Shown one piece after another: positions 18,827 to 27,693 of a stretch of DNA of 64,000 bases. The translations under genes were made by a program, and so were the position numbers. The DNA lies in NCBI RefSeq assembly GCF_019249655.2, contig NZ_CP137557.1, positions 464,001 to 528,000 of the forward strand, given 5' to 3'. Below the pieces are notes generated by a model. It worked only from the letters and a program-made list of their open reading frames with translations. It was not told the DNA's origin and made no database searches. Every line of letters starts with the position of its first letter. Position 1 is the stretch's first letter. The DNA is from Segatella copri. GTDB lineage: Bacteria; Bacteroidota; Bacteroidia; Bacteroidales; Bacteroidaceae.

Positions 18827-21136
18827 ATGAAGAATTTGTTATTTATATTTTTATGTGTCATAAGCCTTAAGGTTAATGCACAGTTGATTCATGGAGTTGT
18901 TTGCGACAAGAATGATGCACCTGTACCATTTGCAACAATTTCTTTGTTAAACAAGGTAGACTCTTCTTTTGTAGAAGGGGAACTTTCTGATAAGGATGGA
19001 CTTTTTTCAATAAATCATAAAGATGTCACAAACTGCCTTTTAAGTGTATCCTCTATTGGCTACAAGACATCCTACACTGCAAAAATTAGTGATGGTATGC
19101 ATATTTCACTGGAGGAGCAAACTACAGAACTTCAAGGAGTGGTAATCAAAGGTCAAATGCCTAAGCTACATTTGGTGCCAGGTGGTACTCGCACCTTGAT
19201 TTCTGGCTCATTCTTAGCTGATGCGGGAAGTGCAACAGATATTCTTTCTCAATTGCCTAGAGTAAAAGTCAGCGACGAAGGAATATCGGTTTTAGGCAAG
19301 GGACAATCTGCCATCTATATTGACAATCGAGAGATTACAGACCCTGCAGAACTAGAAAGACTTAGTTCTCAAAAGGTAAAAAGTATTGAGGTCTTGACTA
19401 CTCCAGGGGCAAAATATGCAGCAGACAAGAAAAGCGTTATTGTCATCAAGACTCTTGATGACAACAATAACGGATTTGGGTTGGACTTCATTAGCTCAAA
19501 CAAAAGAGCCACAAAATTCTCAACAAAAAATGACTTGAATCTCTATTATCATAAAAGCAACATCAATGTTTACGACAACATTCAAGTCAAGAATCAAGCT
19601 ACTGATATATCCCAAGATGTAAGAAACAACATACTTGGGAAAGACAACATAGAGCTCCACACCATAGATTTAAAACATGCCAATCGCTTTTGGGGAATTG
19701 TCAACAAAATGGGATTTGACCTGGACTTAAGCAAGAAGCATCATATTGGTGGATTCTATGAGTTGCAGAGAGACTTCCCTACACGGTATTATATTTGGAA
19801 TCGAGAAGAGAGCGTCTGTGTCAATGGAAAGTCAAATAGCTATGATGCTATATACCAAGACGGAACGAACAAAGGTGGTCCTAATTCTCATTTGAACTTA
19901 TATTATTCTGGACTGGTTGGAAAAATGAAGATTGATGCAAATTCAATGCTGTATTGGACAAAAAAATATACAGAAAAAATACAAACTGAACAGATGGCGA
20001 CCGAGACTAAAGTTATTCCAACTTCCAATACATCCAATGGTAGGATTATTGCTAACAAGATAACGTTGTCATATCCGCTGCTTAAGAATCTCAATGCAGA
20101 AGTGGGAACAGAGATTACATCTACCAGAAGTAAGCAAAAGTATAATAGCCAAAGCAATTTGATAGAATCATCTATGGCTGACGTTTCTGAAAAGAGAGTT
20201 GCAGGATTCTTGAATGCAATATTTAAAACTGCTGATTTTACGTTTGGTGGAGGTGTTCGTTATGAGCATTTGTCAAATACAACCATAGGCAATAGTACAG
20301 AAGATGATTTGTCGTATAATAATAACAATTGGTTTCCTAATGTCCAATTAGGCTATTCTCATGGAGATTTTGAAATGTCATTGGGATATTCTTCAAAAAT
20401 TTCAAGACCAACATATTCACAGCTGTCAAACAATGTAACTTATGATACTAGATACATTTACGAAGGAGGAAATCCATATTTAAAGAGTACTATAGAGCAT
20501 ATACTAGATGCTTCTATATCCTACTCTTGGTTGAATCTTTCCATAGAGTATGAGCACGATTCCAATCCGATTTACAATTGGTTTGAGTGGTATGACTATG
20601 ACAGAAACATCATCAAGTTGACAAGTGCAAATATTAGCGGTATAGATTTGGTGTCAGCTTCATTGACAGGAGAACCTGTTGTTGGAGTTTGGCATCCTAT
20701 TATTGAATTGGATTTGAACAAGCAATTTTTGGATGCTTCAAAATATAGTGTGAATGAAAATTTTAAGACTTTGGGATTTGTTGGGCTTTTTAATAATCAA
20801 TTTGTATTGAAAACTTGGCAATTTGGAGTTTCTTATTGCTATACATCTAGCATGGCTGATGGTTTCATAAAATCCAAGAGTACGAATTTGTTAGATATGT
20901 ATGTGAAGAAAAAACTTCTAAAGAACAATTTGCAAGTTCAGCTCAAATTCAATGACATCTTAGATGACAACCACAATAGGTGTACATTATATTCGCCTAT
21001 AAATATCATGAGCCAAGATAGAAGTTATAAAACTCGCTCAGTACAGCTATCTGTTATTTTCAATTTACATCCTCACAATAAGTTGAAGCATCAGGTGATG
21101 ACAGATGCGGGAGCAGATGAAAAAGAAAGATTGTAA
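18827..21136 (+). CDS. Outer-membrane beta-barrel with CarboxypepD_reg domain 1
   Basis: 769 aa. Signal peptide (LLFIFLCVISLKVNAQ), a carboxypeptidase-regulatory-like domain (about 20-100, IHGVVCDKNDAPVPFATISL), a plug-like domain (about 110-205) and a long TonB-receptor-type barrel of the OMP_b-brl_3 kind. No TonB box is evident. It ends the maturase operon before a terminator, so it is likely the outer-membrane exit or receptor for the modified peptide. The ATG at 18827 is chosen because the signal peptide starts there. Confidence 0.85.
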   Translation: MKNLLFIFLCVISLKVNAQLIHGVVCDKNDAPVPFATISLLNKVDSSFVEGELSDKDGLFSINHKDVTNCLLSVSSIGYKTSYTAKISDGMHISLEEQTTELQGVVIKGQMPKLHLVPGGTRTLISGSFLADAGSATDILSQLPRVKVSDEGISVLGKGQSAIYIDNREITDPAELERLSSQKVKSIEVLTTPGAKYAADKKSVIVIKTLDDNNNGFGLDFISSNKRATKFSTKNDLNLYYHKSNINVYDNIQVKNQATDISQDVRNNILGKDNIELHTIDLKHANRFWGIVNKMGFDLDLSKKHHIGGFYELQRDFPTRYYIWNREESVCVNGKSNSYDAIYQDGTNKGGPNSHLNLYYSGLVGKMKIDANSMLYWTKKYTEKIQTEQMATETKVIPTSNTSNGRIIANKITLSYPLLKNLNAEVGTEITSTRSKQKYNSQSNLIESSMADVSEKRVAGFLNAIFKTADFTFGGGVRYEHLSNTTIGNSTEDDLSYNNNNWFPNVQLGYSHGDFEMSLGYSSKISRPTYSQLSNNVTYDTRYIYEGGNPYLKSTIEHILDASISYSWLNLSIEYEHDSNPIYNWFEWYDYDRNIIKLTSANISGIDLVSASLTGEPVVGVWHPIIELDLNKQFLDASKYSVNENFKTLGFVGLFNNQFVLKTWQFGVSYCYTSSMADGFIKSKSTNLLDMYVKKKLLKNNLQVQLKFNDILDDNHNRCTLYSPINIMSQDRSYKTRSVQLSVIFNLHPHNKLKHQVMTDAGADEKERL

Positions 21137-21209
21137 AACATTTCCTTGTAATACATCTGCATGTTTCTATACATACGGAATAATTTGCCTGAAAACGGAA
21201 TTTGTAAGT

Positions 21210-21252
21210 GTTTCGGCAGAGAGTGTAGGATGACCTCTCTGCCGAAACTTTG
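21210..21252 (+). terminator. Terminator after the grasp-with-spasm operon
   Basis: Perfect 14-bp arms GTTTCGGCAGAGAG (21210-21223) and CTCTCTGCCGAAAC (21235-21248) with an 11-base loop, followed by TTTG. Confidence 0.88.
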
Positions 21253-21355
21253 TTTTACTATGCCGAAGGTGGTTTCCAGCTAAAAGTCACGTTATGGGAA
21301 GTGGCGGAATCGGTATATTAGGCAACAATGCACGAAACTTATAGAGGCATTGAAC

Positions 21356-21480
21356 AACACCGATATAAGGGTTGCCTCATGCCGGTATAAACGTAAGTCG
21401 ATGTCGATATAGGCACTGGCTCGTATCGGTATAAACATAAGGTGATGCTGATATAAGTGTTTGCTGACACTGATATAACT
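21356..21480. repeat. 22-bp-period array of GRTATA boxes
   Basis: GATATA at 21362, GGTATA at 21384, GATATA at 21406, GGTATA at 21428, GATATA at 21450 and 21472: six boxes at exactly 22-bp spacing, with variable DNA between (weaker matches at 21312 and 21340). A 22-bp period is two helical turns and not a multiple of three, so it is a DNA-level signal, such as an array of protein sites, not coding. It lies about 200-315 bp upstream of the poly-Thr promoter. Confidence 0.75.
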
Positions 21481-21620
21481 ATAGGACAAAACCTATGGAT
21501 GCGATAAGATTGAATGAGGTATGGAGAAGAACTCTAGAATAAAAATGCTGTAAACTAGACGTAAAGTAATTATTGTTGCACTTTGCTTGTCATTATGCAA
21601 AGTATAACCATGTACAACTT

Positions 21621-21683
21621 AGTTTAATATAGTTTAAATATTCTCCTAAAATTACTTTGTTTCAAAAAGTCTTTATACCTTTG
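21621..21683 (+). promoter_or_regulatory. Promoter with AGTTTAA repeats, poly-Thr peptide operon
   Basis: Tandem boxes AGTTTAATAT (21621) and AGTTTAAATA (21631), 10 bp apart, then TACCTTTG (21676-21683). Both this and the 13.3-kb promoter have a box start exactly 45 bp before TACCTTTG, keeping the helical face. The leader to the peptide ATG is about 175 bases. Confidence 0.7.
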
Positions 21684-21864
21684 CACCTGGAATACAAAAT
21701 GAAGCAAATAATTGCAGTTTGCTTTCGTTTTGGTGCAATTATTCCAATACCCTTTCTGCCCAATAAGCACTATGGATATGAATCAGCCCCGTCTGATTAA
21801 AAGGCGTACATCCAGGAACGCAGATCCAGGAGTAATATTAATGTAAATAAGAAAGGAATTAAAA

Positions 21865-22035
21865 ATGGAAACATTTGCAAATTTTGACAAGTTGTCCCAA
21901 AGTGAACTTGTGACAATTTGCGGTGGCAAGGTGTCTACTACAACGACAACTACCACTACAACTACTACAGATGGCGAGGGACACTCTCATACCACCACCA
22001 CTACCACCACAACAACTACAATAACAGATGACTAA
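21865..22035 (+). CDS. GG-leader peptide with poly-threonine core
   Basis: 56 aa. Leader of 21 residues beginning METFANFDKLSQSEL and ending VTICGG, a typical double-glycine C39 cleavage site. The 35-aa core is KVS, 11 Thr, DGEGHSH, 10 Thr, ITDD. All four Thr codons are mixed, so the runs are kept at protein level rather than by triplet slippage. It is followed by its outer-membrane, C39/ABC and HlyD-like secretion genes, so the mature product should be exported. Thr and Asp/Glu content would fit ATP-grasp linkage or O-glycosylation; neither is shown. I know of no described family with this core. Confidence 0.85.
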   Translation: METFANFDKLSQSELVTICGGKVSTTTTTTTTTTTDGEGHSHTTTTTTTTTTITDD

Positions 22036-22065
22036 CGTTTGTGGTTGAGTTGCAGTAAAAATGTG

Positions 22066-22105
22066 AAGAGTATGTGCTGACTTTGATTGGCACATACTCT
22101 TTTGC
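22066..22105 (+). terminator. Attenuator/terminator after the poly-Thr peptide gene
   Basis: AAGAGTATGTGC (22066-22077) and GCACATACTCTT (22090-22101) form a 12-bp stem followed by TTTG. Partial termination here would favour peptide over transporter mRNA. Confidence 0.8.
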
Positions 22106-22133
22106 TTTATTAGGATATTTTTAATGAACATTT

Positions 22134-24461
22134 ATGAAACGGTATATTTTATTCTTTGTTTTCTATACACTTGGAAGTGTTATATCTATGGGGCAAAACT
22201 ATTATGGTTTATTGAAGAATAAGCAGGGAGAAAACTTGTCTTATATAAGTGTTGTCTTGAAAAGTTGTAAAGACTCCTCTTTTGTGTCAGGAACCGTATC
22301 TGATGAAAATGGTCACTTCATGATAAAATCTCCACATCATAAGTGTTATTTATTACTTTCTGGTATTGGCTATAATAATTATAAAATTTCCTTGGAAAAA
22401 CAACAAAGTGATTCTGTAAATCTTGGTACTATTATACTAGAGCCAAACGAAAAGATGTTAAAGGAGGTTGTTGTTACAGGGAAGAGAAGAGTTGTATATA
22501 AAAATGGAGAATATAAAATAACTGTTTCTGGTTCGTCTTTAGAAAAACAACCTGACGTATATTCCGTTTTATCATTTTTGCCATTTGTCACAGTTAATGA
22601 AGATAGAATCTCAATGATAGGAAAAGGTAAAATCCTTATCTTGATAAATGGACGAGAAGTAAGCAACTCTTTAGAGTTAAATTCATTAAAACCTTCCCAA
22701 ATTAAAGACATTAGCGTAGAGCCACATGCTTCTTCTGCTTACGGCTCAGAATATGATGCTGTTATAAAAATTAAAACTGTAAAAGAATTAAAAGATTATG
22801 TTTCTTCACAGATAAAGCATAAGTCTATATTTGCAAGGAGATATAGTGATTCTCAAACGGCTGATGTCAATATAAAAAATGGAAAATGGAAAAGCTACAT
22901 ATCATATACTTTCAAAGACTCACGTTCAAAAGAATCAGCAACAAACAAGTATAACATATATCAGCAAAATTCAAAAGAGGTAACTACTAATAATGTATCT
23001 GAAAATAATGAAATTGGGCACTTTGCACAACATGGAATTATTTTCAATACATCCTTTGCGCCTACCCAAAATAATGTATTTGATATTCAGTACATGCTAG
23101 AAGTAAATAAAACTTCAAATATTTCTAATGACATAGAGTCTTCTACCGTCAAACATCAGACAACCGAAATAGTTACAGTCCAAGATGATAAAGATAAAAA
23201 TATTACGCATAATGTTGAGGCAAAGTATTTGCATACTATGCAAAAATCCAATTTGGATATCAATTTAGGTTATATTAACTCTTTAGCAAAAGATGATAAT
23301 TCTGTAAAGCTAACAACTTCACCCTATACTGATATTTATGGTCGAAATAGATATGAAGTTTATACTTTAAAATTAGATTATAATCAAACATTATGTCATA
23401 TTTTACAATTACAGACTGGTATGAAACACTCTTATATTATAAACAATGGGTATTCTATATCCAACAATGAAGAAGAAAAATATGATTATAATAACAAAAC
23501 GAAGTTAAAGGACTATGTTGGAGCTTTATATGCCAATTTGTCTAGCCAGTTCAAGCATTTATATTTTAATGGTGGTGTAAGGTTTGAATATTCTTCCAAT
23601 CGCTACAAAGAATATGATAGTAATATTTTGCAAAAGAAGTGTTTGAATGTGTTCCCTGCTTTAGAAGTTGAGTATCAAATCTCTCCATCTTTTATTGTAT
23701 CTATGGGATATGAAACAAAAGGTTATCGCCCCAAATTTCAAGATATATCACCTTTGATGCGCTATATTAATGCACACCTTTATGAACAAGGAAATGTATC
23801 TTTAACTCATATGATTTCAAACAATCTATATTTGTCTTTTGTTTATAAAAACAAAATTAGTGTAGACTTGAATTACTACCATAAGCATGATTATCCCTTG
23901 TATGTATTTCAAACTTCTTCAATGGGGGATAATATAATCGTTAACAAGCCTATTAATACAAATGTAGACTATTTTGATTTGCGTGCAAGTTATTCAGATA
24001 AATTTGGTCTATTTCGTTTTGCATATAATGGTAATTTCCACTATGATATAACAAAACTTCCTTTTTTAGGAGAAAAGAATAAAAATAAGGCTTTATTTGC
24101 AGGTAATTTTGTCAATCAGTTTGATATAACAAATCATGTGATGCTGTTTTGTAACATAAATATTGCTTCTGCCTACAAATCATTAGGCTCTTCTTTCCAG
24201 GCAGCTTATGGTCTTACTGTGGGTACATATATGACTTTCTGTAAAAACAAGAGATTAACATTAATCATATCAGGCAATGATTTATTACGCAAATCCACGC
24301 CGAACAACAACACTTATTTATATAATATAGAATCTTGTCGTACGCTCTCACCTGATAGTCGCAATGTTAGTATTACTTTACGATACAATATTAACAAATT
24401 CAAAATGTCTTTCAAGAAAAATAACTCTAATGGAGAAGAAGAGAGTAGAATCAGTAAATAA
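22134..24461 (+). CDS. Outer-membrane beta-barrel with CarboxypepD_reg domain 2
   Basis: 775 aa. Signal peptide (YILFFVFYTLGSVISMGQ), CarboxypepD_reg-like domain (about 20-105), plug-like region (MLKEVVVTGKRRVVYKNGEY...) and a large barrel. Same architecture as the protein ending the previous operon but well diverged. Its position between the peptide and the C39 exporter suggests it carries or anchors the peptide at the outer membrane. Unusually AT-rich compared with the exporter gene's second half. Confidence 0.85.
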   Translation: MKRYILFFVFYTLGSVISMGQNYYGLLKNKQGENLSYISVVLKSCKDSSFVSGTVSDENGHFMIKSPHHKCYLLLSGIGYNNYKISLEKQQSDSVNLGTIILEPNEKMLKEVVVTGKRRVVYKNGEYKITVSGSSLEKQPDVYSVLSFLPFVTVNEDRISMIGKGKILILINGREVSNSLELNSLKPSQIKDISVEPHASSAYGSEYDAVIKIKTVKELKDYVSSQIKHKSIFARRYSDSQTADVNIKNGKWKSYISYTFKDSRSKESATNKYNIYQQNSKEVTTNNVSENNEIGHFAQHGIIFNTSFAPTQNNVFDIQYMLEVNKTSNISNDIESSTVKHQTTEIVTVQDDKDKNITHNVEAKYLHTMQKSNLDINLGYINSLAKDDNSVKLTTSPYTDIYGRNRYEVYTLKLDYNQTLCHILQLQTGMKHSYIINNGYSISNNEEEKYDYNNKTKLKDYVGALYANLSSQFKHLYFNGGVRFEYSSNRYKEYDSNILQKKCLNVFPALEVEYQISPSFIVSMGYETKGYRPKFQDISPLMRYINAHLYEQGNVSLTHMISNNLYLSFVYKNKISVDLNYYHKHDYPLYVFQTSSMGDNIIVNKPINTNVDYFDLRASYSDKFGLFRFAYNGNFHYDITKLPFLGEKNKNKALFAGNFVNQFDITNHVMLFCNINIASAYKSLGSSFQAAYGLTVGTYMTFCKNKRLTLIISGNDLLRKSTPNNNTYLYNIESCRTLSPDSRNVSITLRYNINKFKMSFKKNNSNGEEESRISK

Positions 24462-24470
24462 AAAAGCATT

Positions 24471-26675
24471 ATGAAAAGACAAATAAGAATAATTTATCAA
24501 CACGATTCCATGCAATGCGGTATAGCATGTTTACAGATGATTTGTGGATATTATGGTAAGAAATATTCATCAGAGTATCTGTCAAAACTTTGCTTCGCAA
24601 CAACGGAAGGCGTATCTATGTTAGGTATCAATGATGCGGCAAATACATTAGGATTCCATACTCTTTGTGTAAAAATAGCAACAAAAGATTTGGAAAAAGT
24701 TCCTCTTCCATGTATTCTCCATTGGAATCAAAATCATTTTATAGTCTTATATAAGGTTAAGAATGGAAAGAAGTTCTATGTCGCTGACCCAGGAAAAGGA
24801 TTGGTAACTTATGGCTTAGATGAGTTCAAAAAGCATTGGGTAAGCACGAAATCTAATGGAGAGGCCAAGGGCATTGCTATGTTCTTGGAAACCACCCCTG
24901 CTTTCTTCACTTATAAGATGGAGGGTGAAGCGAACTTAAAAGAAAAGAGGTCTTTCCGATTTCTCTTTGGATATGTGAAGAAATACCGCAAGTATTTCGG
25001 ACAAATCATCTTGGGTTTGATAGTCGGGAGCCTCTTACAACTTGTCCTGCCATTCCTTACACAATCCATCGTGGATGTCGGTATCAAGAACCAAGATATA
25101 GGATTCGTTTGGCTTATACTGTTGGGACAGTTGATGCTTACCATCAGCAGAACTGTAATCGACTTTATACGCAGATGGCTATTGCTTCATATATCCTTGC
25201 GCATCAATATTTCATTGGTGAGCGACTTCTTCATCAAGCTCTTGAAGTTGCCGATGTCTTTCTTTGACACGAAGCTCATGGGCGACTTGATGCAGAGAAT
25301 GAACGACCATAGCCGTGTGAACAACTTCCTCACTCAGCAAACGCTCAATATTACCTTTGCCATGCTCACCTTCGTGGTCTTCTCGGTGGTGTTGTTCTTC
25401 TATAACAAGTTTGTGTTTGCCATCTTCTTGTTGGGAAGCATCCTCTATGGCGCATGGATGACCTTGTTCTTGAAACGGAGAAAGGTGCTCGACTATGAAT
25501 TGTTTGAGCAGCAAGCTATTAACAACAATAAGACCTACGAGTTTATCACCTCCATGCAGGAAATCAAGTTGCAGGATTGTGAGCAACGCAGAAGATGGGA
25601 ATGGGAGGACACGCAAGCAGACTTGTTCGGGGTGCAGATGAAATCACTCAAACTCCAACAGACACAGGAGGCTGGAAGTATCTTCATCAACGAGGTGAAG
25701 AACATCATCATCACGGTAGTTGCAGCCACCGCCGTAATCCATGGTCAAATGACACTCGGTATGATGCTTGCCGTGCAATACATCATCGGACAGCTCAACT
25801 CGCCTGTGGAGCAACTGATGAACTTCTTCTATTCTCTGCAAGATGTGAAGATTAGTTTGGAACGTATCAACGAGATTCACCAGATGGATGATGAGAATGG
25901 AAAGGAAGGCTTGCTAACTTCTATTGAAGATAAGAATGAGGGCATTGATATCAAGAACATCATGTTCAAGTACGACCCACATGCTTTGCGCAAAACCATA
26001 GACGATGTGAGCATTCACATTCCGCACGGTAAGGTAACAGCCATCGTTGGCGCATCTGGCAGTGGAAAGACCACCCTCATCCGCTTGATACTTGGTTATT
26101 ATCCTGTCTTGGAGGGAAAAATCAACATTGGAAATACTGACATCAACAAACTCAACAAAAAGTGGTGGCGCAGACAATGTGGTGTTGTCATGCAGGATGG
26201 TGTTATCTTCTCGGAGAGTATCGCAAGAAATATTGCTGTTGATGATGGCGATATAGACAAGGAAAGGTTATTGAAAGCTGCCGAGATAGCTTGCATCAAG
26301 GATTACGTGATGGCTTTGCCTCTGAAGTTCAACACCAAGATTGGGCGTGATGGCGTGGGACTGAGCCAGGGACAGAAACAACGCATCTTGATAGCGAGGG
26401 CGGTGTATAAGAATCCTGACTACATCTTCCTTGACGAGGCAACCAACTCGCTCGATGCTAACAACGAGAGAAGTATTGTGGAGAACTTGGACAAATTCTA
26501 TAAAGGGAAAACTGTGGTGATTGTTGCGCATCGCTTAAGCACTGTGAAGAATGCCGACCAAATCGTGGTCATCGACCATGGCAAAGTGGTTGAGGAAGGC
26601 AACCATGAGTCTTTGACCGCCAAACGAGGGGCATACTATAATCTTGTGAAGAATCAGTTGGAATTGGGAAACTAA
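24471..26675 (+). CDS. C39 peptidase-containing ABC exporter (PCAT)
   Basis: 734-aa bacteriocin-type transporter that cuts leaders after GG and exports the core. N-terminal C39 peptidase with catalytic C16 (MQCGIACL), H89 (NHFIVL) and D106 (VADPGKG); six transmembrane helices (about 160-450); ATPase with Walker A GASGSGKTT (from G527), signature LSQGQ (from L631) and Walker B IFLDEA. Base composition shifts from AT-rich to more GC-rich near 25.0 kb, suggesting a mosaic gene. It may serve both GG-leader peptides of the region. Confidence 0.95.
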   Translation: MKRQIRIIYQHDSMQCGIACLQMICGYYGKKYSSEYLSKLCFATTEGVSMLGINDAANTLGFHTLCVKIATKDLEKVPLPCILHWNQNHFIVLYKVKNGKKFYVADPGKGLVTYGLDEFKKHWVSTKSNGEAKGIAMFLETTPAFFTYKMEGEANLKEKRSFRFLFGYVKKYRKYFGQIILGLIVGSLLQLVLPFLTQSIVDVGIKNQDIGFVWLILLGQLMLTISRTVIDFIRRWLLLHISLRINISLVSDFFIKLLKLPMSFFDTKLMGDLMQRMNDHSRVNNFLTQQTLNITFAMLTFVVFSVVLFFYNKFVFAIFLLGSILYGAWMTLFLKRRKVLDYELFEQQAINNNKTYEFITSMQEIKLQDCEQRRRWEWEDTQADLFGVQMKSLKLQQTQEAGSIFINEVKNIIITVVAATAVIHGQMTLGMMLAVQYIIGQLNSPVEQLMNFFYSLQDVKISLERINEIHQMDDENGKEGLLTSIEDKNEGIDIKNIMFKYDPHALRKTIDDVSIHIPHGKVTAIVGASGSGKTTLIRLILGYYPVLEGKINIGNTDINKLNKKWWRRQCGVVMQDGVIFSESIARNIAVDDGDIDKERLLKAAEIACIKDYVMALPLKFNTKIGRDGVGLSQGQKQRILIARAVYKNPDYIFLDEATNSLDANNERSIVENLDKFYKGKTVVIVAHRLSTVKNADQIVVIDHGKVVEEGNHESLTAKRGAYYNLVKNQLELGN

Positions 26676-26687
26676 AATGTTTTTGAT

Positions 26688-27164
26688 ATGGAACAGAAAG
26701 AAAAAGAATCAGATAATATCGAGTTGAGAAGCGAGAAGGTGAGGAACGTGATAGGCAAGGTTCCTCCTCGCCTCGTCAGCTTGGGAACGGTTGTCATTAC
26801 GATCATAGTCCTCGCCCTCGCAGTTGCTTTCTACAAGACACCTTATCCTATATCCATAGAGGCTAATGGTGAGGTTATAAACCAAAGAACAATACAGGTG
26901 TTTGTGCCATACAAGTATTTGTATCTTTTTGATGAGCCAAGAACTGCTCACGTTTCTTTTGAGGGCAACGACAATGCATCTTATCACTGCGACATCATAA
27001 GCCATAATGCCAAACTCATACATAGAAAAGATGGCAACTATTTTATGGCAATAGCCACAGTGAACACACAGAGACAAAAGTCCCCTGTGTTGCAAAAGTA
27101 CATGAAAGCTGATGTCAGAATCATCGTCAGCAACAAAACGTTATGGCAGCAGGTATTCGGATAA
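26688..27164 (+). CDS. Minimal HlyD-like adaptor
   Basis: 158 aa: cytoplasmic tail, one transmembrane helix (VVITIIVLALAVAFYKT, about 37-53), then the start of an HlyD fold (PYPISIEANGEVINQRTIQV) running directly into its C-terminal strand (KADVRIIVSNKTLWQQVFG). The long coiled-coil hairpin and lipoyl parts of normal adaptors (about 400 aa) are absent, yet both ends are intact, so this seems a genuine short form. Likely pairs with the C39 exporter. Confidence 0.75.
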   Translation: MEQKEKESDNIELRSEKVRNVIGKVPPRLVSLGTVVITIIVLALAVAFYKTPYPISIEANGEVINQRTIQVFVPYKYLYLFDEPRTAHVSFEGNDNASYHCDIISHNAKLIHRKDGNYFMAIATVNTQRQKSPVLQKYMKADVRIIVSNKTLWQQVFG

Positions 27165-27289
27165 GCTATATCCGAATACTGCTGTTTGTTTTTGGATACA
27201 TATTGTTGGTAAGCATCTGATTTAACTCAAAAAGTTCTAAATTCCGTAAATTTCTCCTTGATAGTTATGGGATATTTAGAAAAATGTCG

Positions 27290-27445
27290 TATCTTTGCCC
27301 TCGAATTGAGGCGTTCTTTGCATATTGCAAAATACAGAAACAAGCAGAAGTCCGCTCGTTTCCATATTGTTACCTGTATAATATAGGCAAACGCCCAACT
27401 TCTTGATTTTCAATCAAAGCCCAATTTAGAGCGAGTTATTTTTAT
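27290..27445 (+). ncRNA. Candidate structured small RNA
   Basis: TATCTTTG promoter box at 27290-27297, then about 140 non-coding bases with nested pairing: CTCGAATTG (27300) with CAATTTAGAGCGAG (27422); GGCGTT (27310) with AACGCC (27390); TTGCATATT...ATACAG with CTGTATAATATAGGCAA; an inner GAAACAAGC / GCTCGTTTC; and a 3' hairpin TTGATT/AATCAA (27403-27417). It ends in a T-rich stretch. It resembles a long bulged hairpin RNA; I cannot name the family. Confidence 0.5.
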
Positions 27446-27690
27446 AAAATGTTATAGCTAAGTTATAGCAAAGCGGTCCCATCCCGCACACCCTGGCGAG
27501 ACCTTTGATGGTCCGCCAACCCTATAGCGTAGCGGTTCCGAGCACCGGAGGGCGGTTTTCTCCCTCGCTCCTGAGGTTTCTGTCCCCTAGAAGGGGAACC
27601 GAAGGGGTCGTAAAGACTATTGAAGAGGGGCTTGGGGAGAAAGTGGAGCCCTCTTTAAGGCTAAAGAGGGACGGGGTGATTTTCGAAAAA
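27446..27690 (+). repeat. Dispersed structured repeat, copy A
   Basis: Begins AAAATGTTATAG, contains AGCGGTTCCGAGCACCGGAG and GGGGAACCGAAGGGGTCG, ends near TTCGAAAA. The distal hairpin is CCCTCTTTA/TAAAGAGGG. It directly follows the candidate RNA and touches the amidase stop. One of seven copies in the window. Confidence 0.85.
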
Positions 27691-27693
27691 GAG

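Noticed and set aside
21312..21480. CRISPR-like array
   Set aside because: Only 6-base boxes are conserved at 22-bp spacing; no repeats of 24-40 bp with spacers and no cas genes.
21910..22030. Poly-Thr region as a simple ACN microsatellite
   Set aside because: The Thr codons are a non-periodic mix of ACT, ACA, ACC and ACG, flanked by an intact leader and specific linker, so slippage is not the best explanation.
21859..22131. Cys/Gly-rich minus-strand frame of 90 codons
   Set aside because: Antisense to the poly-Thr gene; its composition is the mirror of the Thr codon runs.
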